Shown piece by piece: positions 9,208-19,167 of a stretch of DNA of 64,000 bases (position 1 is its first letter; every line of letters starts with the position of its first letter). The stretch lies in NCBI GenBank assembly GCA_016787485.1, contig JAEUUL010000025.1, positions 126,496 through 190,495 of the forward strand, read 5' to 3'. Made by a program: the position numbers and the translations under genes. The notes under the pieces were generated by a model. The model did not search any database. It saw only the letters and a list, made by a program, of their open reading frames with translations, and was not told where the DNA came from. Origin of the DNA: Bacteroidota bacterium. GTDB taxonomy: Bacteria; Bacteroidota; Bacteroidia; NS11-12g; UBA955.

Positions 9208-10647
9208 GTGAAATGCATCGCCCTTCTGTTTGTGGGTTTACTGTCGGCTTTCTCCTGCAAAGCCCAGAATGACAGTGCCGTTTTTGCCTCTGTCTTTAAA
9301 GAAGCCCTTACCCACGGCGAATGTTATAGCCGGCTGGGTGAGCTTTGTAAAACGATCGGGTCAAGACTCAGTGGCTCCGACAATGCTGAAAAAGCTGTCG
9401 CCTGGGGGCTGAATATGCTATCATCTTACCATTTTGATACCGTTTTTACCCAACCGGTAATGGTACCCCGCTGGGAAAGAAGCAATACCGAGTTACTCAC
9501 TCTCAGTTCTGCAGTATTATACAAGAAACTGAAAAAGGGAGTTGCTTCCAACTACAATTGCGAAGCATTCGAAGAAAGCACCAGGGTATCCCGCAGATTC
9601 CGGTTGCCTGCAGTGGCACTGGGTGGTACTGTGGGCACTGCAGGTAAATTGTCTGCTTCCGTAGTGTCTGTGCATACCGATGCCGAACTGGATTCTCTGG
9701 GTAAGTCTGGCATGCTGCGCGGTAAAATGGTGTTGCTCAATCGCGCATTTCCCGAAGAAAATCTCAACACATTTGCTTCCTATGGCGCTTGTGTTTCTCA
9801 GCGGGTTTGGGGTGCATCGCGCTGCGCAGTTTATGGTGCGGCAGCGGTGTTGGTGCGCAGCATGAGCAACCGCTGCGATTTACATGCCCACACAGGGGTG
9901 ATGCTCTACGCCGATTCTGTCAGAAAAATTCCGGCAATGGCCGTTGCCACTGCAGTTGCCGATATGTTGGACCAGTTAATCACTGAAGATCCCCGGATGA
10001 AAATAACAATGGAACTGGGCTGCCGAACCCTTCCGGACAGGCAGAGTGCCAATGTGATTGCAGCGTCCACCGGGACCGTTTATCCGGCAAAAATCATTGC
10101 ATTCGGAGGACATTTCGACAGTTGGGATCAGGGAGAAGGCGCACATGATGACGGTGCCGGTTGCATGCATGCTTTTGAGGCATTGCGCATTCTCAAGGCC
10201 ATTGGTTATAAGCCAAGGCATACGTTGTGCTGTGTATGGTGGATGAACGAAGAGAACGGACTCAGAGGAGCTACAGAATATGCCGCTGTTGCCTCGGCAA
10301 ACAGAGAATCACATGTTGCGGCCCTTGAAAGTGACCGGGGTGGTTTCACTCCCAGAGGGTTTGGTGTGGATACCGCCATACTGAGCCGCATTCTTCCCTT
10401 CAAACCATTACTTGAAAAATATGGCATCGGCACACTGGAAAACGGCGGCGGAGGTGCCGATATCGGTCCGCTGAAAAAGTACAATCCATCTACCGTGCTC
10501 ATAAGTTTTATCCCAGATTCCCAGAGGTATTTCGATGTACATCATGCAGAAACGGATGTGTTTGAGAACGTAAACAAGCGCGAACTTGAGTTGGGAGCTG
10601 CTGCTGTGGCTGCTATGATTTATATCCTTGATCAGGAACTGGAATAA
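9208..10647 (+). CDS. Secreted M28-family zinc metallopeptidase
   Basis: From the GTG at 9208 the 479-residue product starts with a signal peptide (VKCIALLFVGLLSAFSCKAQ; the cysteine could also make it a lipoprotein). A PA-like insert (about residues 130-240) precedes the catalytic domain. The metal and catalytic residues are visible: GGHFDSWDQGEGAHDDGAG (His-x-Asp and Asp), WWMNEENGLRG (Glu-Glu), ESDRGG and a late HHAETD His. It resembles carboxypeptidase Q-like aminopeptidases of family M28. It is divergent from tetR-paa, with its own promoter. Confidence 0.88.
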   Translation: MKCIALLFVGLLSAFSCKAQNDSAVFASVFKEALTHGECYSRLGELCKTIGSRLSGSDNAEKAVAWGLNMLSSYHFDTVFTQPVMVPRWERSNTELLTLSSAVLYKKLKKGVASNYNCEAFEESTRVSRRFRLPAVALGGTVGTAGKLSASVVSVHTDAELDSLGKSGMLRGKMVLLNRAFPEENLNTFASYGACVSQRVWGASRCAVYGAAAVLVRSMSNRCDLHAHTGVMLYADSVRKIPAMAVATAVADMLDQLITEDPRMKITMELGCRTLPDRQSANVIAASTGTVYPAKIIAFGGHFDSWDQGEGAHDDGAGCMHAFEALRILKAIGYKPRHTLCCVWWMNEENGLRGATEYAAVASANRESHVAALESDRGGFTPRGFGVDTAILSRILPFKPLLEKYGIGTLENGGGGADIGPLKKYNPSTVLISFIPDSQRYFDVHHAETDVFENVNKRELELGAAAVAAMIYILDQELE

Positions 10648-10654
10648 TACAAGC

Positions 10655-11176
10655 ATGAGTACGGAACAAATCCCTGCAGACTGGGAAACAATGGAGCTAA
10701 AGCCCGATGGAATATTTACACCGGATTGCACGGTTTTTCTGAACGAAGTAAATGTGGGTCATATCACACGCCGGATTTTTTCACTGCGGCTGCGTGCAGA
10801 AATACAGGTGCATGGAAATACCTACAATGTCCGGCGCGATGGTTTTTTTACTCCGGTATATATTATGGAAAATGAAATGGGAGAGAAAGTGGCAGACGCT
10901 GCCCGTATTTCGTTCTGGGGTAACAAATATCAGGTAAATATTGCCGGCCGCCTATTGCAGCTGAAATTTCATGTTTTCAGCATGAAACGCGTGTATGATT
11001 TGATTGAAAATGAGCAAATCATCGGCAGGGTGGGATTGAAAAAAATATTCAGCCGTACTTTGCAATTCCATTGTCAGAAAGGCATTCCTGCAGAAGCCAG
11101 ATTGTTTATTCTCTGGCTGATACTCGGGTTTCTGGATCAGGCAAATTCGGATAGTTCCAATGCCAACAATATGTGA
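10655..11176 (+). CDS. Hypothetical protein, possible tubby/LURP-one-like fold
   Basis: The ATG at 10655, 7 bp after the M28 stop, gives 173 residues. The body is rich in alternating strands (VGHITRRIFSLRLRAEIQVHG, then KYQVNIAGRLLQLKFHVF) followed by a hydrophobic helix near the end (ARLFILWLILGFL). The strand pattern and the repeated G-R-G turns recall phospholipid-scramblase/LURP-one beta barrels, but the match is weak. It is probably co-transcribed with the peptidase gene. No function can be assigned. Confidence 0.6.
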   Translation: MSTEQIPADWETMELKPDGIFTPDCTVFLNEVNVGHITRRIFSLRLRAEIQVHGNTYNVRRDGFFTPVYIMENEMGEKVADAARISFWGNKYQVNIAGRLLQLKFHVFSMKRVYDLIENEQIIGRVGLKKIFSRTLQFHCQKGIPAEARLFILWLILGFLDQANSDSSNANNM

Positions 11177-11182
11177 TACAAC

Positions 11183-11914
11183 TTACAATTTCATCTTTTC
11201 CTTCAATAACCGGTATCCGCTTCTGCTGGCAGGAATATGCATGCCATTCCGTAATCTCAGCTCTTTGCCATCATTCTGACCTGCCTCAATGGCGCTGATT
11301 GCTGCCATCTGTACCAGAAATGAACGGTGTACCCGAACAAATTGCTGTTCGGAGAGTGTTTTCTCATAATAAGTAAGCGACTGTTTTTTTACAAAAACGC
11401 CTTCGGTACTGTGTATTTTCACATAATCATCCCAGGCTTCAATGCACAATACCGATGGAACAGGTATAATCCGGATTTCTCCCTGATGCTGCAGCACAAT
11501 GCGTACACTTTCCTCTTCATGCTTGTTGGTAATGGTGGTCAGGGTGTTATGCTCAGCAGGAACAGGAAGTTGAAGAATTTTTTGAATGGCCAGGTCGAAT
11601 CTCTGCTTACTGAATGGTTTTAGCAGGTAGTCTGCGGCACTGGCTTCAAATGCTTTTAGTGCAAACTCATCATAGGCTGTTGTGAAAATGACGATGGGTG
11701 AATGGGTCAGCAATTCGAGCATCTCAAATCCATTGATTTTGGGCATTTGTATATCCAGAAAAATCACAAACGGATTGTGTTTCTGAATGGCCTTTATCCC
11801 ATCAAAACCATCAGCACATTCCGCAACCACTGACAAATCTGCCCATGATGCAAGATACTCCTTGATCAGCTCTCTTGCTGGTTCTTCATCGTCAATTATA
11901 ATTGCTTTTTTCAT
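11183..11914 (-). CDS. LytTR-family response regulator
   Basis: The 243-residue protein has a receiver domain with acidic pocket D8/D9, phospho-acceptor D54 (FLDIQMPK) and the conserved Lys in YLLKPF. A C-terminal LytTR DNA-binding domain follows (FVRVHRSFLVQMAAI, ASRSGYRLLKE). It overlaps the 3' end of the histidine kinase gene by 23 bp, so the two are a cognate pair and translationally linked. Target genes are not identifiable, but the linked LiaF-like gene suggests envelope stress. Confidence 0.93.
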   Translation of the reverse strand: MKKAIIIDDEEPARELIKEYLASWADLSVVAECADGFDGIKAIQKHNPFVIFLDIQMPKINGFEMLELLTHSPIVIFTTAYDEFALKAFEASAADYLLKPFSKQRFDLAIQKILQLPVPAEHNTLTTITNKHEEESVRIVLQHQGEIRIIPVPSVLCIEAWDDYVKIHSTEGVFVKKQSLTYYEKTLSEQQFVRVHRSFLVQMAAISAIEAGQNDGKELRLRNGMHIPASRSGYRLLKEKMKL

Positions 11915-12935
11915 GAATTTGAGGAATTTTTAACTCAGTGTAATAGATGTTTTCTTTGTTATAAGTCTGGAGTAAATCATTTCTTCCAAACAACAGAAAC
12001 AAACGCCGGCCAATGGCAGAGAGTCCAAATCCGGTGCCTTTTTCGGTGTTCTGCAACTCAGGGTCAATGGGGTTGCTCACTTTTATTTCCAGTACTTCAT
12101 CCTTCAGCTCGGCGGCAATGTGAATGTACCATTTTCCACTCAGGCTGCGCCTGCTGTACTTCACCGCGTTTTCTACCAGCGGTTGTAAAATCAGTACCGG
12201 TATTTCACAGTTCAGGCAATTCTCCGGAACAGACCACTCGGTTTTCAGGTCGGGAAATCGCACCATTTCTATATCCAGGTAAAGCCGTGTTTGGTTTATT
12301 TCTGTTTCCAGTTTTACAGGTTTGCTCATTTCTTTACCCAGTGTGCCGCGCAAAAATCCGGAGAGATTTAATACCATAGCTCTCGCTTTTTCCGGTTCGC
12401 GTGTTACCATGCTGTGTATGCTGTTCAGACTATTGAACAGGAAATGGGGCTGCATCTGCTGTCTCAGGCTGTGCAATTCACTTTCTTTTGCAAGTTGCCG
12501 TATTTCTGTCCAGTGTTTTTCTCTTTTCAGGATTTCACTGTTCTGTTTTCTCAGCCAGGCAAGCAATGCACCACAGGTCATAGACATAAGCGCCAGAAAT
12601 AACCTCAACCACAAAGTCTGCTCTATGAAATTCACATAGGCTTTGTTTTGGGAAAAAATGATCTGGCCCCAGCAGGTAATACCCAGCCAAACCAAACCGA
12701 TGGTTACAATCCATACAAAAAGAATCCATTCCTTGCCGCCCGCAGGCCGGTAATACCTGAGCATGGTCTGCAGCACCCAAATACACAGGATCATGGTCAG
12801 TACCGATACGACTGCATCTGTTCCACTTGATAAGACTGGTCCGGTCCAGTATTGTTGCAACAGTCCCCATATACAGGTAGTGCCGGCTATTGCCGGCACA
12901 AGTACCCACATGATCTGATTCCTTTTGTTTTGCAA
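11892..12935 (-). CDS. LytS-type sensor histidine kinase
   Basis: The 347-residue protein has four predicted membrane helices in residues 8-125, a short coiled segment, then a His_kinase domain with QMQPHFLFNSLNSIHS (phospho-His in QPHF) and an ATPase domain with PLVENAVKYS and a GTGFGLS G-box. No separate sensor domain is seen, so the membrane part probably senses. It starts 3 bp after the LiaF-like gene and overlaps the regulator gene. Confidence 0.92.
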   Translation of the reverse strand: MQNKRNQIMWVLVPAIAGTTCIWGLLQQYWTGPVLSSGTDAVVSVLTMILCIWVLQTMLRYYRPAGGKEWILFVWIVTIGLVWLGITCWGQIIFSQNKAYVNFIEQTLWLRLFLALMSMTCGALLAWLRKQNSEILKREKHWTEIRQLAKESELHSLRQQMQPHFLFNSLNSIHSMVTREPEKARAMVLNLSGFLRGTLGKEMSKPVKLETEINQTRLYLDIEMVRFPDLKTEWSVPENCLNCEIPVLILQPLVENAVKYSRRSLSGKWYIHIAAELKDEVLEIKVSNPIDPELQNTEKGTGFGLSAIGRRLFLLFGRNDLLQTYNKENIYYTELKIPQIHEKSNYN

Positions 12936-12938
12936 GGA

Positions 12939-13703
12939 TTAATACCCTTTGATTTCGATACCGCCAAAAACCGCATTCCCCTTCAGAATCAGAACTTTAT
13001 CTGCTGAGAGTTCTGTCGGATACATGGCACGTTTGTCGTCCACACCTCCCAGTATGGCTGTTATTTCGGACTTTACGTTCCAGTGTGCAGGAACGGACAA
13101 TTCTATTCCGCCGAATACCGTGTTTACTTCCAGATAAACAACACCCTGTATATCGGCCTGCATGAGGTTGAGTTCTGCACCGCCGAACACACAATTGACC
13201 TGCCCTCCTTTGAAATTTTTAGAAATGATATGTTTATCTACCCCGCCAAATACAGCATTTACGTTCAGTATTTCGTCCTGACTGAATTCTGTATCACCCC
13301 CGAATGCAGGACCGGATGTGGAATACCGGTTGAATTTTCTTTTCCAGGGATTCAGCATCATAAACAGACCCACAATGATGATAACTGCAGGCCACATAAG
13401 ATGGTGAATGGACAGACCCGGCAGGGCTCTTTCTGCCATAAATACAACACCAATACCCATTACGATAAAGCCGCCCGGTTTGCGCGCACCATGTTTGCCC
13501 AGCATGTAGGCGCCCACCAGGATCAGAATTGAAGGCCAGTGAAACAGCCACTCAGGCAGTGGGGCATTCAAGGCATGGGCCAGCCAGAGCAGTCCGCCCG
13601 CTACAAGCACTATACCTGCCCAGATTCGTCCGCGTTGATGTTTTTTCTCCAGTTCTCCCAAATCCATGGAAGCAAATTTGTCGTTTTTGTTTTCGTAGTT
13701 CAT
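12939..13703 (-). CDS. LiaF-like membrane protein with cell-wall-stress domain
   Basis: The ATG at 13703 (MNYENKNDKFASMDLGELEKKH) is chosen over a longer frame to 13760. The first half holds about four short hydrophobic helices with the LiaF-transmembrane-like pattern. The C-terminal half carries repeated NAVFGGVDKHI / VNCVFGGAELNLMQADI / NTVFGGIELSVP strands, the parallel beta-solenoid of the LiaF/DUF2154 C-terminal domain. In Firmicutes LiaF inhibits a LytS-like kinase, and here it is first in an operon with a LytS/LytTR pair. A similar modulating role is inferred. Confidence 0.85.
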   Translation of the reverse strand: MNYENKNDKFASMDLGELEKKHQRGRIWAGIVLVAGGLLWLAHALNAPLPEWLFHWPSILILVGAYMLGKHGARKPGGFIVMGIGVVFMAERALPGLSIHHLMWPAVIIIVGLFMMLNPWKRKFNRYSTSGPAFGGDTEFSQDEILNVNAVFGGVDKHIISKNFKGGQVNCVFGGAELNLMQADIQGVVYLEVNTVFGGIELSVPAHWNVKSEITAILGGVDDKRAMYPTELSADKVLILKGNAVFGGIEIKGY

Positions 13704-13820
13704 CGTTCGTTTGTTTTGATATGGCAAAGGTTGCCCTGTATTAACCCTCCAAAATTGCAAAATAGGTGAATGAACGGTTTGGAGCAGGTGAATGGTTCTT
13801 TTTTGACCGCGAAAGCCTGC

Positions 13821-14564
13821 CTATTCAGATGATAGATTTTTCATGAACAGCAGGGCTTTCTCCAGATCTTCCGGTGTGTCTATAGCCGGACTTTGCCAGT
13901 TGGTTTCAGCCACCGCTATATGGTAGCCCGCTTCCAGCCAACGCAGTTGCTCCAGCTTTTCTGCGTTTTCCAATACAGACGGTTGCAGACCCGAAATTTC
14001 CTGCAATGTACCCACCCGGTATGCATACATGCCGATATGCCGGAAATATTGCACCTCCGGACCCGGTTCCCGATAGTAAGGAATACGGCTGCGGCTGAAA
14101 TACAGAGCACGTCCACGGCGGTCGCAAACAACTTTTACTGTATTGGGATTGTCGGTTTCTTCTGCATTGTACAGTGCCTTTTTCAGTGTTCCGATCTGTA
14201 CGCCGGGATCGCTGAACAAACCCACAAGTTGCAAAACCTGTTCCGGCCGGATAAAGGGCTCGTCACCCTGCAAATTCACAACCACATCGCATGGTTTCAT
14301 CAAATGGCCCAATATTTCTGCACAGCGGTCTGTGCCACTGGGATGATCTGGCCGTGTGAGCACCGTGCGGGCAAATGAATGGGTATGGTCATAAATTTTT
14401 TCGTCATCCGTGGCAATGATCACTTCCTGTGCACCAGGCACAGCACTTGCGGCTTCAAATACCCTTCTTATCATGGTTTTCCCATTCAGGTCGGCGAGGG
14501 GTTTGCCGGGAAAACGGGTACTTGCGTAGCGGGCCGGTATTACAATACTAAATGTGGACTGCAC
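13821..14564 (-). CDS. kdsB: 3-deoxy-manno-octulosonate cytidylyltransferase
   Basis: The 247-residue protein from GTG at 14564 has the KdsB signature FSIVIPARYASTRFPGKPLA and the active-site segments NLQGDEPFIRPEQV and HIGMYAYRVGTL. It activates Kdo with CTP for lipopolysaccharide core synthesis, consistent with a Gram-negative envelope. A TACTTTCG box (complement of 14569-14576) sits just upstream, so a TTG at 14579 is less likely to be the start. Confidence 0.94.
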   Translation of the reverse strand: MQSTFSIVIPARYASTRFPGKPLADLNGKTMIRRVFEAASAVPGAQEVIIATDDEKIYDHTHSFARTVLTRPDHPSGTDRCAEILGHLMKPCDVVVNLQGDEPFIRPEQVLQLVGLFSDPGVQIGTLKKALYNAEETDNPNTVKVVCDRRGRALYFSRSRIPYYREPGPEVQYFRHIGMYAYRVGTLQEISGLQPSVLENAEKLEQLRWLEAGYHIAVAETNWQSPAIDTPEDLEKALLFMKNLSSE

Positions 14565-14718
14565 ACTGCGAAAGTACAAAACTTACATTCAGCTGAGCTT
14601 TTCAAATTGCGGGTCATGGTTTCTCAGTTGCTGAAGGTGTGAAATTTTTGAAAATGACAGCATAGGGGTGAACATGTTGGAATGGGTGGCCGAAGGGCGC
14701 AGGATTGAATCTGTTACA

Positions 14719-15768
14719 CTACAATCGCAGGAGTTTTTTCATCCTGAAAAACAGTTCTGTATTTTCATAAACACCTGTAAAATGTGCTGCACCCGGGCCG
14801 AAAGCATAAACAGGAACGGGTTCTGCGGTATGATGTCCTGTGCTGAAATGCATCACCGGATGTCCGGTCCAGGTGTTTTTTCCGTGCAGTGTAAGTCCCC
14901 CACACTCATGGTCAGCGGTTACTATCACCAGTGTACGCTTGTCTGTCATTGCCCACCGGAAAAGAAAACCTGCAGCAGAGTCCAGGTCCAGCGCTTCATT
15001 CAGCAAATACGCGCTGTCGTTGTCATGTCCGCCCCAGTCTACCTGGCTGCCTTCCACCATCAGAAAGAACCCTTTTTTGTTGCGCGATAATTTTTGAACT
15101 GCATGTCTGCAACCCATTTCCAGTGCGTTGCCCCGCACAGTGGCCTTTTGTACTGAACTGTCGGTATTGTAAAAACAGATCTGACGTTTTCCGGTATTGT
15201 TTTTCATGGCTTCCATGCCAATGCTCGTGGTAAAACCCCGTTTGCGAAGTTCTGCAGTATCAAAATAAGGGTAACCACCGCCAATCAATAGGTCTCCTCT
15301 GCCATTGGTCATATCTTTTGCAATCTCCGGATACATTTTTCGCGAAGGTTGGTGTGCAAAAAAGGAAGCAGGTGTAGCATGGGTTAATTCGCAGGTTACC
15401 ACAGTCCCCGTGGATAAGCCTTTGGCTGCAGCAAGCTCTGGCAGCGTGGGAATCGGCATGGAATCCGGTCCGGTGCCAACCATACCATTCCGGGTTTTTT
15501 TGCCGGCAGATATGGCCGTACCACCGGCTCCACTGTCGGTAATATAGTCATCAAAACTGCTGGTCATGGAAAGGCCGGTGTATTGGGCAAACTGATAGAT
15601 GTTCAGCTTTCCACCTTTGGCAGTATAGGCAGCATACAACTGGGCCAGGCCGGTTCCGTCGCCGATAATGAGTATAATGTTTTTGGGCCTGCGCGGTGGT
15701 TTTGAGGCCTGCAATGATGCGGCAGAAATGAAACCCAGATAACAAAACAGCAAGATGATTTTTCGCAT
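14719..15768 (-). CDS. Secreted alkaline phosphatase
   Basis: The 349-residue protein has a signal peptide (RKIILLFCYLGFISAASLQA) and an alkaline phosphatase fold: metal-binding IIGDGTG (D37), nucleophile in TDSGAGGTA (S79), VEGSQVDWGGHDND, TADHECGG and a late STGHH His pair. It is shorter than E. coli PhoA. It hydrolyses phosphomonoesters in the periplasm. A -7 box (CAAAATTA on the plus strand, 15773-15780) lies five bases before the ATG, so the mRNA may be leaderless. Confidence 0.93.
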   Translation of the reverse strand: MRKIILLFCYLGFISAASLQASKPPRRPKNIILIIGDGTGLAQLYAAYTAKGGKLNIYQFAQYTGLSMTSSFDDYITDSGAGGTAISAGKKTRNGMVGTGPDSMPIPTLPELAAAKGLSTGTVVTCELTHATPASFFAHQPSRKMYPEIAKDMTNGRGDLLIGGGYPYFDTAELRKRGFTTSIGMEAMKNNTGKRQICFYNTDSSVQKATVRGNALEMGCRHAVQKLSRNKKGFFLMVEGSQVDWGGHDNDSAYLLNEALDLDSAAGFLFRWAMTDKRTLVIVTADHECGGLTLHGKNTWTGHPVMHFSTGHHTAEPVPVYAFGPGAAHFTGVYENTELFFRMKKLLRL

Positions 15769-16008
15769 TGCGCAAAATTAACCGCAGTGAAAAGGGTTTT
15801 TGATTTGCTCTGTATTATTTTCAGGTAAGATTAACGGGTTTCGGGTAATGCTATTATTAAGTGTCACACGAAATTTTCGTAATTTGCCAGCTTCTGAACC
15901 GGCTGATTTATGTTTTTGAAGTCTTTATGTATGTTTTCTGCCCAGCCATGGAAGCCTTTCCGAATGCCGGTTACAGCGGGTATACCCTATGGGAGAATGT
16001 CTGGCAGT

Positions 16009-19000
16009 ATGCGGACTTTTATAGCATTTTGTTCAGCCATGCTTAAACTGACCTTCTTTTGCTGCAGCCCTTTGAATGCTCAGAATTTGCAGGATCTGCG
16101 TTTTCAGGTGTTGGATGAAAAGGACGGAATTTCCAGCCATTGGGTAACGCACATGGCCTGCGATTCTTCCGGCTATGTGTGGATAGGAACAAGGAATGGA
16201 TTGAATCGTTATGACGGACATCAGTTTAAGGTTTTTCTTCACGAGGAAGGTCGTCCGAATTCACTGTATGATAATGATGGACAACGATTGTATGTAGCGC
16301 CGGATGGCACCGTATGGGTGAGTTCACACAAGGGCGCCATAAGCAGGTACGACCCGGCATGTCAGTGCTTTAAACACGTGCTTTCAGGTAAAGAACTGAT
16401 ATCTGTCAAATCCGACAAAACGTTGGGTGTGCGATTTGCAGAAAAGGACGGAACCATTTGGTACAGCGGCAATGGATTGGGACTGAATATGTACAATTTT
16501 CACACAGGCAGGAGACAACATTGGGACTTACCAAACATTACCACCCGGTTATCAGAAACAGATCAGGTAGAAAACAATACGGTTAATTTTATTTTTAAGG
16601 AAAATGAGCAATTGTTCTGGTTGTGCACACAGAATGGATTGTACCGTTTCAATCCCCTGAATGGTGAATTTACGTATATTCAGTATCCTGATAAAAACCC
16701 CCTGATTTATAAAAAAGCCAGTTTCAATAAAATGTTACCGGACGCAGACCGTGGATTCTGGATTTCAAGCTGGGAGGGAGGATTGCATTATTACAACCGG
16801 CATAGTGGAGAATTTGAAAATTATTTATTCGAAACCAGGAAATTCGGTTTTTACAATCTCATATACGACATGGCCGAGAAGAATGCCGAGGAGCTTTGGC
16901 TTGTGTCCGGAGACCGCGGACTTGGCGTTTTTAACCGCCGTACCCATGCCTTTCAGTTTACCAATGAATTAATCAGTGGCACTGATGGTAAAATTGATTT
17001 TTTGTCAGACATTTTATTGCTTCCCGGAGGAGCCATTCTATTATCCGATGAGAACGCGGTTCTGAGATACAATCCATTTTCAGATTTATTCCATTTTACC
17101 AGTCTCCCCATCAGTCAAAGTCAGCATGGCCATCTTTTCAGTATCCGCAAAATCATAGAAAACAAGCCCCTTGGAGAAATTTATTTTGCCACGGATTTAG
17201 GCAATGGTTTGAATGTGATGAATATTGCGACCGGCAGACTGCAAGCCTATTCTGTGCCGGTAAGGGCAGACCGGGATTACAAAATGAGGGTAAAAAGTAT
17301 GGCACTGGACCAAACAGGATTGTTGTGGGTGCTGAGCAGAGATCATATCCATTCCTATCATACTGCCACACGTCAATTCCGTCAGGTAAATCCTGTTTTT
17401 GAGCAAAAATCCCAGGATGAGGATCTGGAATACAACAATCTGTTGCAAAGCCAGAATGGAAACTTATGGGTACACACCAGGGCTGGTTATATTTATCCAT
17501 TTATAGCAGCAAGCAGCACACTGAAAAAACCGCTGGCTTTTTTGGGGAATGATGGAAAAACGGTAAAAACATTTCGTTACGCCACGATAGATGTCAGGGG
17601 CAATATCTGGGCAGTGGGTGAGCAGGGAATCGGATTTCTGGGTCATGAAAAATCGGCCGGAGTACTGCAAGCAAAATCGGAATTTTCCAGGCTAACAATT
17701 GAAAGTGTAAAAGGTATTGCAGCCGATTCAAAAGGAGGTGCATGGCTTGCGGTGAATGAGCAGGGACTGTTGCATGTGTGGTATGGCCCGGACCATACAT
17801 TGCAGTATAAATGGTATGCCAAAGAAGAAGGGATAAAAGACCTTCGTCTGTATTCCATAGGGGTTGATAAAAGTGATATGGTTTGGTTTGCCTGGCTGGG
17901 GGGAGCAGGTCGTTTACATCCGCATACGGGGAGTATACAATATTTCAATCAATCGGTTGGTATGGAGAGGTTTTCAATTAGCATGAACTTTTTGCAATAC
18001 CCGGGTCAGGATTTTTTTATATCGGTTTTGGGAAAATACTGCCGGTTGAATGAAGCAGCAATCAATACCCGTATTCCGGTTCCGGAAATGTATATAGATG
18101 GTTTAACCATACCCAGCAAGCGATTTGTGGCCTGGACCCCCGCAATTCCCGGGTTCGTGGTGCAACCGGGCGAAGAAGTTTTTTCATTCAATTTTGGATG
18201 TTTCGACTTTACAGATCAGTCATACCACAATTTTGCCTACCGCCTGGAAGGCTGGGACAAAGAATGGGTATCAGCGGGTTCCAGGCGTTTTGCGGGGTAT
18301 ACGAATCTGCCGGCCGGGGATTATGTTTTTAAAGTAAGGGTGCAGAATACAGAAGGCATCTGGAGCAAGGAACTGGCAGTAAAAGTAACCATTCAAACAT
18401 GGTTCTATAAAAAAACCTGGTTCATTTTTCTCCTGATTCTTCTGGTGTCTGGTTTTATTTTTTCCATGTATTTGCTGCGTGTGCGCCGAATCCGGGAAGA
18501 ATCGGCACTGAAGGCAGACCTGAACCGCCAGATTGCCGAAAGCAGGATGGAGGCATTGAGGGCCCAGATGAATCCTCATTTTATCTTTAACAGCCTTAAT
18601 TCCATCAACCGCTATATTATCCGCAATGACGCAGCCACAGCCTCACTGTATCTTACTCGGTTTTCCAAACTCATCCGCATGGTGCTGGACAATTCCAGAC
18701 ACCGACGTATTTCGGTTGCATCTGAACTCGAAGCTTTGAATCTGTATATGGATCTGGAACGGTTCCGTTTCGACCAGAAGTTTGATTACACCGTTCAGGT
18801 CTCAGAATCGGTGGACATTCATCAACTGGAAATTCCACCGCTTATCATTCAGCCGTTTGTTGAGAATGCCATATGGCATGGTCTTATGCACAAGGAAGGG
18901 AAGGGCAAGCTATCCATTCAACTGGATATGGAAGACGGGTTGCTTTGTATTGTTGTGGAAGACAACGGCATCGGACGCCAGAAAGCAGCAGAACTGGCAG

Positions 19001-19167
19001 CAGATAAGAATCCAACCCGCAAATCCCATGGAATCCGGCTTACTCATGAACGGATTGGTCACCTGCATGGTGAATCCGTAAACAACCATTATGAAATTAC
19101 CGACCTGTATGCTCCCGATGGGAACCCGGCAGGGACCCGCGTTTTACTTAAAATACCCGTACAATGA
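16009..19167 (+). CDS. Two-component propeller sensor with LytS-type kinase domain
   Basis: The ATG at 16009 starts a signal peptide (RTFIAFCSAMLKLTFFCC, cleavage near LNAQ); the open frame extends back to 15910. About 700 residues of ligand-binding propeller repeats follow, typified by GYVWIGTRNGLNRYD, then a Y_Y_Y domain (FAYRLEGWDKEWVSAG). After this come one membrane helix (FIFLLILLVSGFIFSMYLL) and a His_kinase domain with AQMNPHFIFNSLNSINRY and an ATPase PFVENAIWHG. The periplasmic propeller likely binds an extracellular signal, as in SusR/HTCS-like sensors. An ATGA overlap links it to the next gene. Confidence 0.93.
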   Translation: MRTFIAFCSAMLKLTFFCCSPLNAQNLQDLRFQVLDEKDGISSHWVTHMACDSSGYVWIGTRNGLNRYDGHQFKVFLHEEGRPNSLYDNDGQRLYVAPDGTVWVSSHKGAISRYDPACQCFKHVLSGKELISVKSDKTLGVRFAEKDGTIWYSGNGLGLNMYNFHTGRRQHWDLPNITTRLSETDQVENNTVNFIFKENEQLFWLCTQNGLYRFNPLNGEFTYIQYPDKNPLIYKKASFNKMLPDADRGFWISSWEGGLHYYNRHSGEFENYLFETRKFGFYNLIYDMAEKNAEELWLVSGDRGLGVFNRRTHAFQFTNELISGTDGKIDFLSDILLLPGGAILLSDENAVLRYNPFSDLFHFTSLPISQSQHGHLFSIRKIIENKPLGEIYFATDLGNGLNVMNIATGRLQAYSVPVRADRDYKMRVKSMALDQTGLLWVLSRDHIHSYHTATRQFRQVNPVFEQKSQDEDLEYNNLLQSQNGNLWVHTRAGYIYPFIAASSTLKKPLAFLGNDGKTVKTFRYATIDVRGNIWAVGEQGIGFLGHEKSAGVLQAKSEFSRLTIESVKGIAADSKGGAWLAVNEQGLLHVWYGPDHTLQYKWYAKEEGIKDLRLYSIGVDKSDMVWFAWLGGAGRLHPHTGSIQYFNQSVGMERFSISMNFLQYPGQDFFISVLGKYCRLNEAAINTRIPVPEMYIDGLTIPSKRFVAWTPAIPGFVVQPGEEVFSFNFGCFDFTDQSYHNFAYRLEGWDKEWVSAGSRRFAGYTNLPAGDYVFKVRVQNTEGIWSKELAVKVTIQTWFYKKTWFIFLLILLVSGFIFSMYLLRVRRIREESALKADLNRQIAESRMEALRAQMNPHFIFNSLNSINRYIIRNDAATASLYLTRFSKLIRMVLDNSRHRRISVASELEALNLYMDLERFRFDQKFDYTVQVSESVDIHQLEIPPLIIQPFVENAIWHGLMHKEGKGKLSIQLDMEDGLLCIVVEDNGIGRQKAAELAADKNPTRKSHGIRLTHERIGHLHGESVNNHYEITDLYAPDGNPAGTRVLLKIPVQ

